Shown: positions 1-14,600, counted from the first letter of the stretch. The stretch: DNA of 64,000 nt from Sebastes aleutianus (GCA_916700875.1 CAKAKS010000066.1:5311742-5375741), one strand, 5' to 3'. A program made the numbers and translations. The notes: generated by a model not told the origin, from the letters alone.

Positions 1-2753
1 CCAGATACAGTCATCGAGGGCAGGAAGAGCTTTCCCAGCGGCCACTCTTCCTGTAAGAACCTTTTATGGTTGATTATGCCTCAGACAGTAGCTGGTACAT
101 TAAGGAAAAACAAGAAATGCACAAAGTGGGGCAGGAGGGCATGTAATATATCTAGAAATAGATGCATGTAAGTGTATTTTAGCCTCCAGGCTCTTATTTT
201 GTTATATGAGCAAGAGAGCATCCCCTATTACTCTTATAAGTCTCTAATCTTTAACCCATGCCCCTTCTCTCTTTTTGTTGTTTTCTCTTCGAGTTCTCTT
301 TGTTTCTGTTTCTGATCACTCCGTCGATCTTTTCTCCTCCTCGTTCCCAGTTGCCTTCGCAGGTTTGGGTTTCACAGCGCTGTACGTGGCAGGAAAGCTG
401 CGCTGCTTCAACGCGGCGGGCCAAGGCAGAGCGTGGCGGCTGTGTGCCTTCCTCACACCTTTACTCATCGCGACGGTGATCGCCCTCTCCAGAACCTGCG
501 ACTACAAACACCACTGGCAAGGTCAGACTCAGAGAAACGCTCAGAATGACACAATGCACCGTGTAAAAAAACACAAAATCATCTGCATGACATTGGTGAC
601 CAGTAGCAGAAGATGGTTTTAAACACATTGAAAGAGGATGTGTGAAAAATGTCAACACAATAGACTGGTAGTGGTTACTGGGATGATTTGAATGTGTTCC
701 ATGTCGATAGAAGAAATATGACGATTTAAGAGTTATTTCCTTAAATCAACTTGTAACAACCTGTAGAGCAGGATTAATCTCATCCACACTTTCACCTTTT
801 TTGTGGACATTTTTCTGGCGCAGGAAGATGACGTCCATATTCATAATTTTGCCAACAAAAAATTTGGTTACGCACCTGCTAATTTTACTTTATGTAGATT
901 GAGATATTATTATTGATGTTATTGTTTACTTAACTTTTACGTCGGCAATCATTTTGTAACAATACACATCCATCTACTAAAATGGTGTATATTTTATACA
1001 GGTAAAGTTTCTGATTTATTTGAATTTTTTTTGAGTATCAAGTTTGAGAAGTTTATTCCAGATGAGAAAACTCTTGAAATATGGTACATTTTAAAGGAAT
1101 TTCAGAGTAAAAAAAACTGCAAATGTACCTTCATACATTCAGCTCTGTCCATATTGTATGGACACTCTCTCTGGAAAAAGAAGCTAGTGTTTACTCTCTA
1201 TCTGTTAAACATTATCTTAACCAGGAAGGAATAAAATTCAAATAACTTCTTAACGTCCACATTGTTCTTAGATTTATGGAGCCTCGCTGTAGTTCAGGCA
1301 CGGAAGTCATATTATAGTCGCCTGTTTTCTCACAGCCTACAATCATTTATTGTATGCTTTCGACCTACAGTAGGCAGCCTGTATAAACAGTCAGCATACA
1401 ACGACACCTCGCTGCTACTCAGACTACCCAGCCTCCTCTTGTGTTATCATTTAGTATGTGGATAATGTAATGTGTTTAATATGTGTTTAAATGTTGTGTA
1501 TCAGGTTCTGCTAGAAGGGTTTGTGAGCTCAGGGACAGTATGTGTCACACCACCAAACTAAGTTTATTAGTAATTTATTAAATGGTTAAAACCATGACGT
1601 GAGTCCTCACTGAAGATCCAGAAATGATGTCGTGCTCATTGATCCATTTCTCCCATTTTCCTAGGGAGTTGTCCCCCTTAGTCCTCTGGGGAAAAGTCAG
1701 TTTTTCCAACCGAAACATATCCCACACTATGTCGATCTATTCTTGCATCCCTATTGTCGTACTTGCACTATTTATGTCTTAGATTCTCTTTTTTTACTTG
1801 CATAATTTTCTTTTCATACATACTTAATAAGCATTGTTGGAGGGAGCCTGAGATCTAAGATTTTCATTGCCAACTAGAGCTTCTCTGTAATTGACAATAG
1901 AGTGCACCAGAAGTGACACAAGAGGGTGGAGCTAAGTACAACCGAACACAGAATAAAGACATTTTTAGGCGATCAAAAATGTTATAATTAACTTTCCTGA
2001 ACTGAAAACACAATGTGAAAGGGTTAAAGTTAAAAAGACGAAAACACGGACAACTACCAGACCAGATAACCCGTGGTAGCGACCTGTCATTCACACAGTA
2101 GCCCCGCCCTAAAGCATCCCCTGCTTTATGGTCTATTTGACTCTAAATGGGACCATAATTTACTAAATGAACATCATGCTGTATTGAAGAAGACTTGATG
2201 ACATTTTGTAGTTTCAAAATAGCTTTAATACAGCTTTAAAATTCACGAGTGAGACATTTACTGATGTATTTTATATCGTAGAACAAAACGTTAAAATCTC
2301 CACAGACCTTATTTCAGGCATCAAACCAAAAACCTATGCAAAAAAAACCTTGACTTTGAGACGAGGGAACTGGAAGTGCTAAAATGCTAACTCATTTCTG
2401 TGTTTTATGACTCCTTCCTGCAGCGCTCTATAAATAAATAACTTGTTTAAGTCGTAAGTTTTAAGTTAATTGAATCTCAAAACCTAAAAAAAAATCTCTC
2501 TCAGGGTTAGTATTAAAGCATTCTAGTGATGCTGTGGGATCAAACTCTTCATGTGTGTGTAATCTTGTCTCTCCTCCATGTAGACGTACTAGTGGGTTCT
2601 CTGCTGGGTCTGGCCTTCGCCTGGTTGTGTTACAGACAGCACTACCCTCCTCTTCAGGACCCCGACTGCCACAGACCTCTGCGTCACAGAGAGACTGTTC
2701 CCGCCGCACAGGAGCGCAAACTGGCCAACTCCAACTACATCCTGCCGCTGTAG
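1..2753 (+). CDS. plpp5: Phospholipid phosphatase (PLPP5-like), 3' part only
   Basis: Three coding exons join in frame: 1-52, 351-521 and 2584-2753 (stop TAG 2751-2753). They give the last 130 residues; the gene begins before the window. Donors GTAAG (53) and GTCAG (522) and AG acceptors at 350 and 2583 are clean. The first exon carries the PAP2 motif PSGHS, and exon 2 ends in SRTCDYKHHWQ followed by D in exon 3. These are the catalytic C2 and C3 motifs of the lipid phosphatase/PAP2 superfamily, which dephosphorylates phosphatidic acid and related lipid phosphates in membranes. Exon 3 starts with a hydrophobic segment (GSLLGLAFAWLCY) and then a short polar tail. The sequence around the last catalytic motif (HHWQDVLVGS) fits PLPP5 better than the paralogue PLPP4, but the orthology is from memory. 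In the 2.06 kb intron (522-2583) I see only a possible diverged dispersed repeat around 1855-2110. No clear poly(A) signal was identified after the stop. Confidence 0.85.
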
Positions 2754-3654
2754 AGCAGCTGTAACTGTCACTGGTGTCACTCATACTGGGTTACATGGTA
2801 ATCCTTATAATTCTGGTTCCCACCACACCACCGTTAGGGCTGGGCATCAATTATTTATTGTTTATCGTCTATCATCGTAACTGTATTGTGGGATTTGTTT
2901 TGTAAGGTATCACGTTTTCTAAACTAAAATGACACGTTTCTACTGAATGTTTTTCTCGAGAGTTGCCGTAATTAACAACTCCGGTTTAACAACCACGTAA
3001 TCAACTTGAAGTGTTTGTTTCCAAAACCTAAACACACGTCATTACTTCTAGAAGTTACCAACATTGGAGAGCCTGGTGAATACCATGACATGTATTATTT
3101 CCCATAAGGCCCAGCCCCACACACCCGTTGTATTGTGCCTCTAGATCACATAAATACTCCCAACAGCTGAGCAGGTCGACCACACAAGCACTGCACTAAT
3201 AGTCCACTGCCCACCAACCGCCGGCTCAGCTGCTGGGAGGCAGTTTCTCATGTCGGGACACTATTTGGTGATTGTTTTGTAAACTTTTTCAACGAGCAGG
3301 GTTGAGACTTGAGGAAAAATATTCAGTATTTGTGCGTGGACGTTTGTTCCTGACCTTTGGGAAACAACATATGGTGAAGAGAATCAGAGCTCAACCTGAT
3401 GCTGAAATGATTAGGTGATTAAGCGATTAATCCTTTGTGTCATTTATCAACAAATGATGCTGAACGCTTGGTGGCTGTAGCTTCTCACATGTGGAGATTT
3501 GCTGCTTTTTTTTATAAATGTGTATTTAATATGTAATGGTTGGTCTGTCATTTATCAGACTAAATCATGAATTAACCAATTAATATAAACAATAATTAAG
3601 ATATTAAATATGGAAAATAATCATGAGTTTCAGCCCAAGCTGAAAAAGATCTAA
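2754..3654. other. Gene-free stretch downstream of plpp5
   Basis: This includes the plpp5 3' UTR, whose end cannot be placed. AT-rich sequence around 3390-3640 with ATTAA/ATTAAT motifs resembles a degraded copy of the dispersed element seen better at 37733-38062. No coding exon was recognised on either strand. Confidence 0.5.
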
Positions 3655-3985
3655 GTAAGGGATAATGTACAGCGAGCCGGTCATTGTTGTGAAATAAACT
3701 GCGACAGGGCGATGCTGCGGATGTATGCACCCTGACTTGCATCGCCCTGAAGGGGTTTATTTCAAAACAATGACCCGCTAGCTGTACATTATCACGCTTA
3801 TTACACGGCTACTTACTTAAGAAATCAATAATTTGACACAAAAATGGTCCGCCAGAGTCCGACATCAGAACTGCGTCCATAGCAACGGTCTGTTATACAT
3901 AGCATCGGTCTGCTATAAAGAAATAACAGACCGCAGAACGCCGTGATTGACCAATCCAGAAACGAGTATTCAACAAAGCCGTGTA
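3655..3985. repeat. Hairpin-bearing dispersed element, copy 1
   Basis: Two long arms (about 3659-3700 and 3754-3796) are inverted copies of each other: GATAATGTACAGC on the left pairs with GCTGTACATTATC on the right, and the GGTCATTG / CAATGACC blocks also pair. The arms are separated by ~55 bp. The sequence continues into a tail containing CGGTCTGTTAT and ATAACAGACCG. The same hairpin and tail recur in opposite orientation at 63640-63885, and the tail motifs also occur at 24903-25090. This fits a non-autonomous inverted-repeat element; no protein is encoded. Confidence 0.7.
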
Positions 3986-6900
3986 ATAATTATAAATAAT
4001 TGCGAGCTTTCAAATGCATCTAAAAAGTCTTCTTCAGCAAACGGAGCTGGTTCAGGTGTGATCACGAGACCTGAATGTGAAACTGAATGAACACCATGAA
4101 CAGACATCAGCTGTTTGTGAACATCAGCCCAAAAACCAGTCACAGCGTCAACCGTGGAAGTCATCAACTAGAAGTCAGTCGACGGCTGGAAAAAAAGATG
4201 AAGGACGACAACCGTTGAACCAAAACACGGGTTGCAATCTCTCCACCGTACACGACCCCTTGTTATCATGTGCCTGGATGTTTAAATTTAGGTTATTTGA
4301 TGCTGCCTGAGCCAGCTCCTCTCACTGAAGAAGACTGCGATAAGGTTGACCGCTCCTAATAATTAGCAAGTGGACCTTTTGAGCTTTGATTATCTGCACC
4401 ACATAGTATTTGACAGCGACAAACTGGTGAAATAAGAGGTGTTTATGTGGGCTGTTTGTATCTAAAAGTAAGGTTGGGCGATGCGGATAAAATCCTCTAA
4501 TCACAGTATGTGTAATTTTACATCATGAATTGTACTTTAATATCTGAAAAAAAGACTCAGTAATTTCCTAAAAAACAGCTGGGCACTGTAGTTTTTAGTA
4601 AACGCTGCTCTGCCAGGAGTCAATAGTGCATTTGTTGGGGACTATTTTCAGCTGTGGATTAATACACATTTAGCAACCAAGTTGCTTTGTGACAACAGAT
4701 GAGTAAGATGTGTCATGCTTTGTCTACACAGACGATATATGTTAGTAGGCTCAATTCATTGTTGGTTTTTGATTTGTTGACAACAAAAAAAGAAAAGTAG
4801 GGAATATCAGACTGTGTGGTTAAATTCTCTGACATTTGACAAAGCTTCTATCGTCCTACGGTACATATCAACATACAGCCCACCCCTCTTTGCGAGCGTC
4901 TTTATGTGTAAATCAGGTTAATCAAAACCACTTGGTCAGCTTCATATCTCTCTATCTGTCTTCCTATATTATATTTTGAATGTTTCCATTCACAGATTGT
5001 TTGATTGATATCCAGAAAGGGTTCCTATGCTCAGTATAACGCACTGATGTAGCAGCTCCACTCGGCTCTTCTCGCAGTTTTTGCTGTGCTTGCTTTGTGA
5101 CAAATGATAATCACATCTTTGCTCCTAACTGGACAGCACATCTGCTAATATAGTTAATACGACTGTATGTCTGGTTTGCGTAACTCTCCTGGCTCCTCTG
5201 CCAACACGTCTGAAGGGTGAATGTTCACCAGAGGTGGAGAGGCGTGGTGTGCAGAGGCGTTGGCTGTTGGGAGTGACGGTGAAACCAGATGTTTCTGGTG
5301 AACATGAGTGAGGTCAGACTGTAACCTCTACCAGGTGATGGTGCTACTGTAGCCTCCCAGTGCTCCTGCTGGTCAGGTCTTCTATCCTGCTAATAGTTTT
5401 ATTCACACAAGTCTGTGATTCAGTTATGATTTTATGTTTACTTTTTCTCAGTTTTATCTTTCCGTTGTGTTTGCAAGGTTGGTTTTCAGTTGGGGAAAAA
5501 ACATCAAAATGTTGCATAGACTGTTTCTGCAAGTTGAGACATGAGAAACAACCAAACCTCTTCATGTTTATGTTTGTATGAAACAGGTTTTGCAGGGTCA
5601 AAGCACTTCGCTCGTCGCTGTGAATCATATTTAAATCAGCTGGATCACAGCAGTTTCTGACCAAACTTGACAGAAAAAAAACAGATGAAATTTGTGCCTT
5701 TGTTTACGTTGTTGCTCTGAGTTAAGGAATGAAGTGTATACTGCATGTTACAGTGTATGCTCTCTGTCACGGTGTGGACACAACTTTGTTTTGAATCTCC
5801 TTTTTTTTTTTTTTTGTTCCAGTGTATAGGAGTCAGTTGGGAAGATGATGTTTAAATGTGGCATGCTGCCTTTCTTTACCTCAGAAAAAATAATCTTTAA
5901 GTACTTTCCATAAATTTTATTGTTGATGGAGTCAAATGTGAAGATTTCTGGGTGGAAACATGTAAAAGTAACAACAGATAGAGTCGGAAGAAGAGGAGGA
6001 AAAACTTCACTTTTTACAAAACTTTGAGACAAATAATATCTTAATTTACCTGGTCAATCGTACCGGTATTTATGAGATGATGTACAGGTATAAATGTATT
6101 TCATTTTGGGGCATGAAAGGAGTTTACTTGAATTTTGAATATTTGTTTGTTTACCTTAAATGTGATAATGTAAATAATATCATATTTGTGGGCACATGGG
6201 GGATCTTTCAGACAAAAAAAAAATGTTCATTAGACTTTGCTGCATTTTGATAAAACCCTGCATGTTTCACAGCAAAATAGCAACATATTTTCTCCATTAT
6301 TTCCTTCCAAATCCATGCATTTCCATTCGTTTCTATTAATTTATGTGATTTTCAGCACAGTTATACTGTATCATGTTGTTGATTATGTCCGGTCTGCTTC
6401 AGATCTTCTGTCATGACATGGGATGATACTAAAACTTGCTTTATTTATGTTGCGCTCATCATTATTTGCCTTGGCTTGTAGGACCATATAGCAGCGGCTC
6501 ATGCTGATTCAGTATCCTGATTGTACATGTTGTGATTCTTTTGGTGACACTAAACGATGTTTCTAAATAATCTTGCAATACACACTGTCCTTTGCTTATT
6601 TTCTTTTGAGTCAGAAATGTGTGATGATTATAGACACTATGAAATTTATAGTAAAGGCTATGTTGAACAGTGGGCAGGACAACAGGATATAGCAACAAAA
6701 AATAGTTTATTAGAAATGTGTTAGTCAGATTGTGAAGCAGCTTGGGTTGCAGCAATAAAAATGTGCAGAATAGCAACATTTTCACATTTATTTATTTATT
6801 TTAAATAATATTTCTAGTTGATGTACTTCTTATTGTTTTAGTGTTGATACGGGGAAGTCCTCTCCTAGTTTACATTTTAACAAGAAGTAACGTCAAACCT

Positions 6901-7254
6901 CAGATCAAAATAATCATTCTTGTGCAAACCGTCACTGAATTGAATAATTTTGAAACACCTAATACTGATTCAACTGGGAGAATTGAAGGAACATCCCAGT
7001 CAGGGTTGCAGTTGTAGTAAGGATTTTAGAAAAGCATTCCTTCTTAAGAAATCTGTCTAACATGTTCTTAATTAATTTAACTGTTTTCTATTAACGCGAT
7101 CTCACTAAGTAATGGTTTAAAGGTTGTTTGGTGCTTATCACAGTGCAGTAAAGTTACTGTAGAATTGCTGCAACTTTCTTTTAACTATCTTTTCCCTTAG
7201 TCATGTTTATAAGGCCCTGACTGCGGCGTTCCTTCAGCCCTCCCTATTTAATCA
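3986..7254. other. Intergenic, nothing recognised
   Basis: AT-rich sequence with only short random open frames. I see no exon with paired splice sites and conserved protein motifs, no RNA gene and no clear element ends. Confidence 0.5.
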
Positions 7255-8370
7255 GGATTAGGATGGAAGAAGTATTCAGATATTTTAAAAAGCTAAAAAT
7301 AGTAATATTACAATGTATAAAATACTCTGTTACAAGTAAAAGTCCTGCATACTAAATCTAAGTAAAAGTACAAAAGTATTAACAACAAAATATACTGAAA
7401 GTACCAAAAGTATGCATTATGCAAAATGGCTCATATCAGAATCATACATACTGGATTATAATTAATGATGCATTCATGTATACAGTACATCACTTTAATG
7501 TTGCAGCTGGTAAAGGTGGAGCTAATTTTTTATTCATTTATATACTGATGTGTAGTTTAACCTATGATTATATGCCATAATTTATTAGTTGATTTATATT
7601 TTGTATTAATAATCTATTATACAAGGAGACCCCAGCCAGCCCAACCACGGACACACAAAACATGTAAATATAGGTCATATAAATTTGCACACTTAAACAC
7701 ACAGCACCTTATACTCTTATTTGCACACTATATGAACATTTATATGATTATTTTATTACATTGTATTAAAATATATTTTATTTTACTGTATTGTAACCTT
7801 TTAATTTCTTACTGTTACTTTGTATTGCTATTATGCACAATAATTTTACTTTTACAATAAAGGAATCTTGAAGTAACGAGTAACTAAAGCTGTCAGGTAC
7901 ATGTAAGATAAGATAAGATAAGATAAGATATTCCTTTATTAGTCCCGCAGTGGGGAAATTTGCATTGTACAGCAGCAAAGGGGATAGTGCAAAAAACAAG
8001 ATGCATCAGCTAACACAGTAAAAAAGAGCTAAACAAAGTGTAACAAAATATGTACCATTTAAATAGAAGGAAGTATAAAAATAGGAGCAGTATATACAGT
8101 ATTGACAATAAACAGACTATTAACAAAATTGCACAAGTGGAAAATTATATTATATATTATGATATATGATATTGCACAGTGAGAATGAAATGAAATGCCA
8201 CCTGAAAATATCAGGTTATTGTCAGTTTTTGGTGTGTAAGTGGTCTAGTAGTGGAGTAAAAAGTACAATATTTGCCTCCAAAATGTAGTGGAGTAGAAGT
8301 ATAAAGTAGCATAAAATTGAAATAGTTGATTAAAGTACAAGAACCAGAAATAATTTAGTAGGAATCAGTA
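7255..8370. repeat. Dispersed 'AAGTAAAAGTAC' fish repeat with an inserted second repeat
   Basis: The left part (about 7262-7480) and right part (about 8240-8370) are rich in AGTAAAAGTAC / GTAGAAGTATAAAGTA motifs, a pattern I recognise from many fish introns and intergenic regions. Between them lies a short AAGAT tandem array (7905-7930) followed by TTCCTTTATTAGTCCCGCAG, another common fish repeat end. The arrangement looks like one element interrupted by another. Boundaries are approximate. Confidence 0.55.
7905..7930. repeat. (AAGAT)n microsatellite
   Basis: About five perfect AAGAT units at the junction of the two dispersed repeats. Confidence 0.9.
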
Positions 8371-8429
8371 TAAAATGCAGTCTGGTTGAGTTTATTTTGA
8401 CTCTTTGTTTTTCTTTGTTTTCATCAACG

Positions 8430-8646
8430 TAGTGGGCGTGGTCTCGAGTGTATGACGTATGTTACTTCCCTCCCAGTGATTGGTTGGATGTTGTCCCCGG
8501 ATGTGACGTGCTGATTTGGCGCCACATTTCTAACAAGGAACAGTTAAGAAAGCTGACAGCAAACACCACAATAACCCGCTTTTAATGCCTCTTTAACGTC
8601 ATTTAACCCGGTTTGTCCTCGTTTTAAAGGCTTTTAATATTTGAAA
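8430..8646 (+). promoter_or_regulatory. cdc45: cdc45 proximal promoter / 5' UTR
   Basis: The ~215 bp before the cdc45 ATG are richer in CpG than their surroundings. They contain GGGCGTGG (8434-8441), a TGACGTA CRE-like site (8453-8459), an inverted CCAAT box (ATTGG, 8479-8483), a GTGACGTG site (8503-8510) and a consensus E2F site TTTGGCGC (8515-8522). No TATA box was seen. CDC45 is a known E2F/G1-S gene in vertebrates, so an E2F site ~125 bp before the start codon fits. The transcription start is not determined. Confidence 0.65.
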
Positions 8647-11600
8647 ATGTTCGTCACGGACATCAGGAAGGAGTTTTATGAAGTTGTTGCCAACCAGGTG
8701 AGTTTGTTTGAGCTGAATAAGTGAAACGTTAAGTTAACGCTAGTTGAACTGTGACTGTTAGCTAACGTTACTTAGCTGATAGAGCTACCTTATAAGTTAA
8801 GCATTTATTTTATTTACCTAACTAAACATATTGTGTGTTTGTTCTTCTTTCAGAGAGTCGCTCTCCTGGTGGCTTCAGACATCGACTCTCTCTGCGCCTG
8901 TAAGATCCTACAGGTGAGAGAACTGTTAGCAAACATGTTCAGACTGTAGGCACACACACTGTTATCCCCTCAACTTAAACATATTTTATTTATTTTTTAT
9001 TTGACCTTTATTTAACCAGGTAAAATCAATTGAGAACCAATTCTCATTTACAATGATGACCTGGCCCAGAGGCAACAGCAAAAGTATAAAAACACAGTCC
9101 ACACAAGCGACACAAACAGCACAGATACAGTACAGTATGACAAACATACAGTATGCCATGACAAGGCATGAGAAAATGGCTAAAAACAGCATAGGTAAAT
9201 AAATAGGTCAGAAATTAATTAACACTATATACAAAAAAAGGTGGATTACTGGATGTTCTTTGTAAAATTGTAATGGAAGAGAGAGAGAGAAGTACAGCAG
9301 TCAACTATGTTTTCAGTGACACCGTGGCTCAGGATTCACTGTTCCTGTGTCCTCATGCGTCAATGAGCGGCTAATGATGAATTAAAGCTGCAGTAGGCAG
9401 TATATTTTTGGCATTATTGTGCAAAAAATCCATAATAACCTTTCAGCATATTGTAATTCAAGTGTTCTGAGAGAAAACTAGACTTCTGCACCTCCTCATG
9501 GCTCTGTTTTCAGGTTTTAAAAAATCTAGCCTGTGACGGGAGACTTTGACCAATCACAGGTCATTTCAGAGAGAGAGCGTCCGTATTGGCTGTTCATTCA
9601 ACGGAGGCAGCTGGCAGGAGGCAACTCCGGTCAAACTAGGCAGAGCTGATCAAATATTAATCAATATTCTGTTACTGTAATGCCTATTTCTCTCCTCAGA
9701 TGTTCTCAGAAACATCTTGTAGTGTACTGTTTAGCTGTAAAATTAGAAAGTTTGCTCCGGCACAACAAGATGATTATTGAGTCATCTTAGATCAGCGCTG
9801 CCTAGTTTGACCGTTTGATTAGAGTTCGTGAGTGATTGACAGCTGCTCAGAGACGGCGGGCTACAGCTCGGCTCTGATTGGTTGTTTTCCTCCGGTTTGT
9901 GAAATCATGCAGATGCCATTAGGAGCACCGGAGGACACAGAGGCACATGATTTTTTTTTTTTACAGATTTCACAGATTAAATGTCTCATGTTCTCCTGTC
10001 AGGATATAGTGACCGTTTTATAAAAATAACTTTTTTAATCATATTTGCTCCAATTCTACCCACTGCAGCTTTAATAAATTTAAACAATAATTGTTGAATC
10101 TTTTTGTGTCTTCACCAGGCGCTGTTCCACTGTGACCAGGTCCAGTACACACTTGTGCCAGTTACAGGCTGGCAGGACCTCGGCACTGCCTTCCTTGAAC
10201 ACAAAGAGCAGGTATGATCACTTCAACACCTGAGCTTACATGTGACTAAATGACAGAAGGATAAATAAAGACAGATTTGTCACACTGTTTAAACTAAATG
10301 TATTATTTTGGTGTGTTGTAGTTCCGGTATTTTGTTCTCATCAACTGCGGGGCAAATGTTGACCTTCTTGAGATGCTGCAGCCGGATGATGACTCCGTCT
10401 TCTTCATCTGCGACACTCACCGGCCTGTAGATGTGGTCAATGTCTACAATGACACCCAGGTGATGGATAATCAATCAATTCAGCTCATGGAAGAAAACTT
10501 GGACAACATATTAAATTGTTAATTTTGAATGTGCTCGGGCTGGGCGATATGGACACAATCTTCTATCCCGATATAGCTCATTTCATATCTCGATAACGAT
10601 ATACATCACAATATAGCATGTTTTCTTGTAATTCAATAAATAGTCTATATGAAATAACCACATGGTAAAGCTTATTTTTGTATACTCCTGTGTAATTAAA
10701 TACTTGACAAATTAAAAGTACTAGTATATAGTAAATTCTCATTTTAAAAACTTGAGTGCAAAATGAACGTGAAAGTGAAGTTATGGAGAAAAAATAAATA
10801 ACTTTAGGCATAGCCTGGATCGTGATAGAAAAGATATAGAAAAATATATATAACATAGACATTTTTATATCATTTTGACGATATATACCATCATATTGCC
10901 CAGCCCTAAATGTACTGCGTCCAATCGTCTTTATTTGTTACGTTCTCCTGTTTGTGAGTGATACCAAAATATGAATCCACACGTCGGTGGAAACTGCTGC
11001 CATGCTTACACTTTTCCTATCATCTCATCACCAGATAAAGCTACTAATCAAACAGGATGATGACCTTGGCGTTCCCCCATACGATGATATCTTTCGAGAT
11101 GAGGATGAAGAGGAAGGAGGTGACTCTGGAAATGAGAGTGAAGAAGGCTCAGAGCCGTCTGGGAAACGGAGGAGATATGATGAAGTACGTAGTTGAACAG
11201 AATGAGAATACGTCGCTGAAATAAATCAGAACAGTGTTGACGTGACTATAACGATTGTGTGATTGTGTTTGTGTTTGTCGTTGCAGGGGGCCGTTGAGAG
11301 GAGAATTGAAAGGCAGCGGGCGAAGAGGGAGTGGGAGGGACAAAGGTGAAGTGTTTTTAAGGAGGTTTAGGGATGATGTTTGTCATGAAGTCATTACAAT
11401 TTCTAAACTGACACTAATGTTTCTCTCACTTCTCAGGAGGGAAATCTTGTTTGACTATGAGCAGTATGAATATCACGGGACTTCTGTAAGTAGACAGTTT
11501 TTAAATTTACTTTTTTTTCCTTTTTGAATTCTGGAAAATGTCGATGAGCATGGAAAATGAATTTCATGATGTCTTAAACTTTCACAAAACTGTTAAATTG

Positions 11601-14600
11601 TACAATGTTTATTTATATCAACATACACATTTGAGAGTTCATTATGCATAGCTGTATGTTGACTTTCGTTCTACATATTCTGTTATTATTCCTGAATATG
11701 AAATTTTTTAATAATGTGTTTCTTCTTGTGTCTGTTGTCAGGCAGCAATGATGTTTTTTGAGCTGGCGTGGGTGTTGACTAAAGATACCAAGGACATGCT
11801 CTGGTAAGCTATGTGAAAAATAATCTTTTTTTTATGTAATAAAAGTTGTGGAAATGCAAAGTGCACTTTGCAGTGCAGATTTTTAGATGTAGACTGTTGA
11901 GTTTTCTTTTTACAGGTGGGCCGTCATTGGACTGACCGACCAGTGGGTTCATGATAAAATCACACAGTAAGAATATCTTCAATATTTCAAAACATAATGC
12001 TCAAAAACATGAGTTGATTCCCTCAGAAATAAACAGGCTTTACAATATGTATTTACTTTAAGTTGTTTACCGTCACTGAATTAGTCTTGTCCACTTTGTT
12101 CCTTTTCAGTATGAAGTATGTAACAGACATCGCCACAATGCAACGACACGTTTCCCGGCATAACCACCGAAACGAGGACGAGGAGAACTCTCTCTCCATC
12201 GACTGTATGAGGATCTCCTTTGAATACGAGTATCCTTAATTCATCTGACATGTTGTCATTGTGGAGCTTTTATATTTTACGTTCAAGTGTCATAGTGGCA
12301 GGAATCACTTTTTTTTTCCTTTGAGTTTTCCTTAACCGTCTGCTTCAGCCTCCGTCTAACCCTCTACCAGCACTGGTCCCTGTATGAGAGCATCTGTAAT
12401 TCCTCTTACACGTCCTGCACCTTCAAGCTTTGGACGTTAAATGGCCAAAAGAGACTCCAGGAGTTCCTAGCTGACATGGGGTAAAGAAATTAATGTCAAC
12501 AGATGTTCTTATCTCATTAAATGGATTTTGATGTGAGCCTGTGATGTGAAATAAAGCTGCCTTACTTGTTTGAATGGCTGATATTTGCTGGTGATCCTCT
12601 AACAGGCTACCTCTGAAACAAGTGAGGCAGAAATTCCACTCCATGGACATGTCGATCAAAGAGAACCTGAAGGACGTCATCGAGGAGTCGTCCAATAAAT
12701 ACGGGTATGAATCCAGACATGACCTGAAGACACTCATTTATTGACGGACAGCCTGAAATGATTTGTCTTTCATTCCCTCTCCTCCATCAGTATGAAGGAC
12801 ATCCGCATCCAGACCTTTGGCGTTCACTTTGGCTTCAAGAACCGCTTCCTGGCCAGCGACATGGTGCACAGTACTGCTGCCTTGCTGGAGAGCACAGAGA
12901 AGGATGAGAGCGACGGCGACAACTTCATCAAGGCTCTGGACTCTCTCTCCAGGTTTGTAGCCGTGTTGGTAAGATGACCAGGAGGATCAGAGGTATTAAG
13001 CTGTAAAATGTCTGTTTATGATCAGATTTAAAAAACACACTATTGGGTCTCTTTCTCTCTCAGGAGTAACCTCGACCGTCTACATTCAGGCATCGACCTG
13101 GCTAAGAAGAAGCTGATGGCCATCCAGCAGACTGTCGCCAGCTGCATCTGTACCAACCTCATCCTTTCACAGGGACCCTTCCTCTACTGCTACCTCATGG
13201 AGGTACGAGTGTCTCAATGACCTGTATATGTGGCTGCTTCTCAACAGTAGATTCTGCTCAGCTCAATACTTTCCTCCTGTTTCTCTTTCACGTGTAGGGA
13301 ACTCCTGACGTGAAACTCTTCTCTAAGCCCATGGCCTTGACTCTGCTCTGCAAGTACCTCCTGAAGGCTTTTATCCAATCTGTAAGTGTCTGATTGCCGT
13401 CAGAGTGTTGAGAAAAGAAGCTTTTAAATGCTCTGAAACTGTTGTTGGTGTCACTCTTTCACTCGTGGTGTTTTTTTTTTGTCTGTTAGACGAGGAATAA
13501 ACGCTGCAAGCTGCTTCCACTCATCATGGCTGCTCCCAAGGACGTGGAGAAGGGAACCGTCATCGTTTTGGGAATCCCGCCCGAGTCTGAAACATCTGAC
13601 AAGAAGAAGTAAGACCTCACTTTTTAAATATGTAGGATGTTACCAAAACATTATGAGCAAAGGTAAAAATCATGGGTGTAACGATACATTGATTTGGATC
13701 GATATATCGATACATATCGTCTTTAAGATACGCCTTTATTTTGAAATTCTCACTTTATATTTTTTCTTTTTTTTAAGAAGAATAGATTGTTTTGTATTTA
13801 AGTGTCTGGTAGAGCCCTGTAATAAAATTGTCAGATCATATTTTAGTTGCTTTTATGAGTTGATATAAATGTAACTGATTGTTTTAAATAGGCATATTAT
13901 ATTGTCTTATATTGATCGCTCGATCGGGCCCCTAAATTGAATCAGGCTATTTTGCAATGTCGATAAAATTGATTAATTGTGCAGCCCTAAATGATCAAAA
14001 TAGTTGCCGTTTCATTTTCTGTCGACCGACTAATCAACTATTTTAGTGTTGTATTCAGCAAAAAAAGTGGCTCCTTTCCTCAACTCTCATCCTTTTCTCT
14101 GTACTCTAAAAGTTTCTTTGGTCGAGCATTTGAGAAAGCTGCAGAGAGCACCAGCTCCAGAACTCTTCACGACAACTTCGACACTTCAAGTAAGACATTA
14201 ATATTGTCATTTATTTATCTAATGTGCTGTGTTTTAGTCCTTGTAATTGTTGTATATGTGGAGTTGTCCGTCTCTTCATCAGACACTAGGTGGCAGCGTT
14301 GCCTTCATAAAACTCATGAATCAGACAGTTGAGCACACTGAGCGCTGAGCATTATGAAGCCATAGGGTGACCAGATCCCAACAAACCAAATGTGGGACAA
14401 AGAGTATGTTTGTGTGGGACAATGTGGGACACGTTACCAAGGCTGAGAGGTAGTCTACACTTCTGATATAATGTCTATCGAACTTAAATAATAAACATTT
14501 CTATTCTGTCCCTTATCTTTGTAAAAACTCTGAGAATCTCCTTCCACCGGCTTATAAATTCTTATAAGTAGTTTCACAGTCTTTGTTGTAGCTGCTCTTC

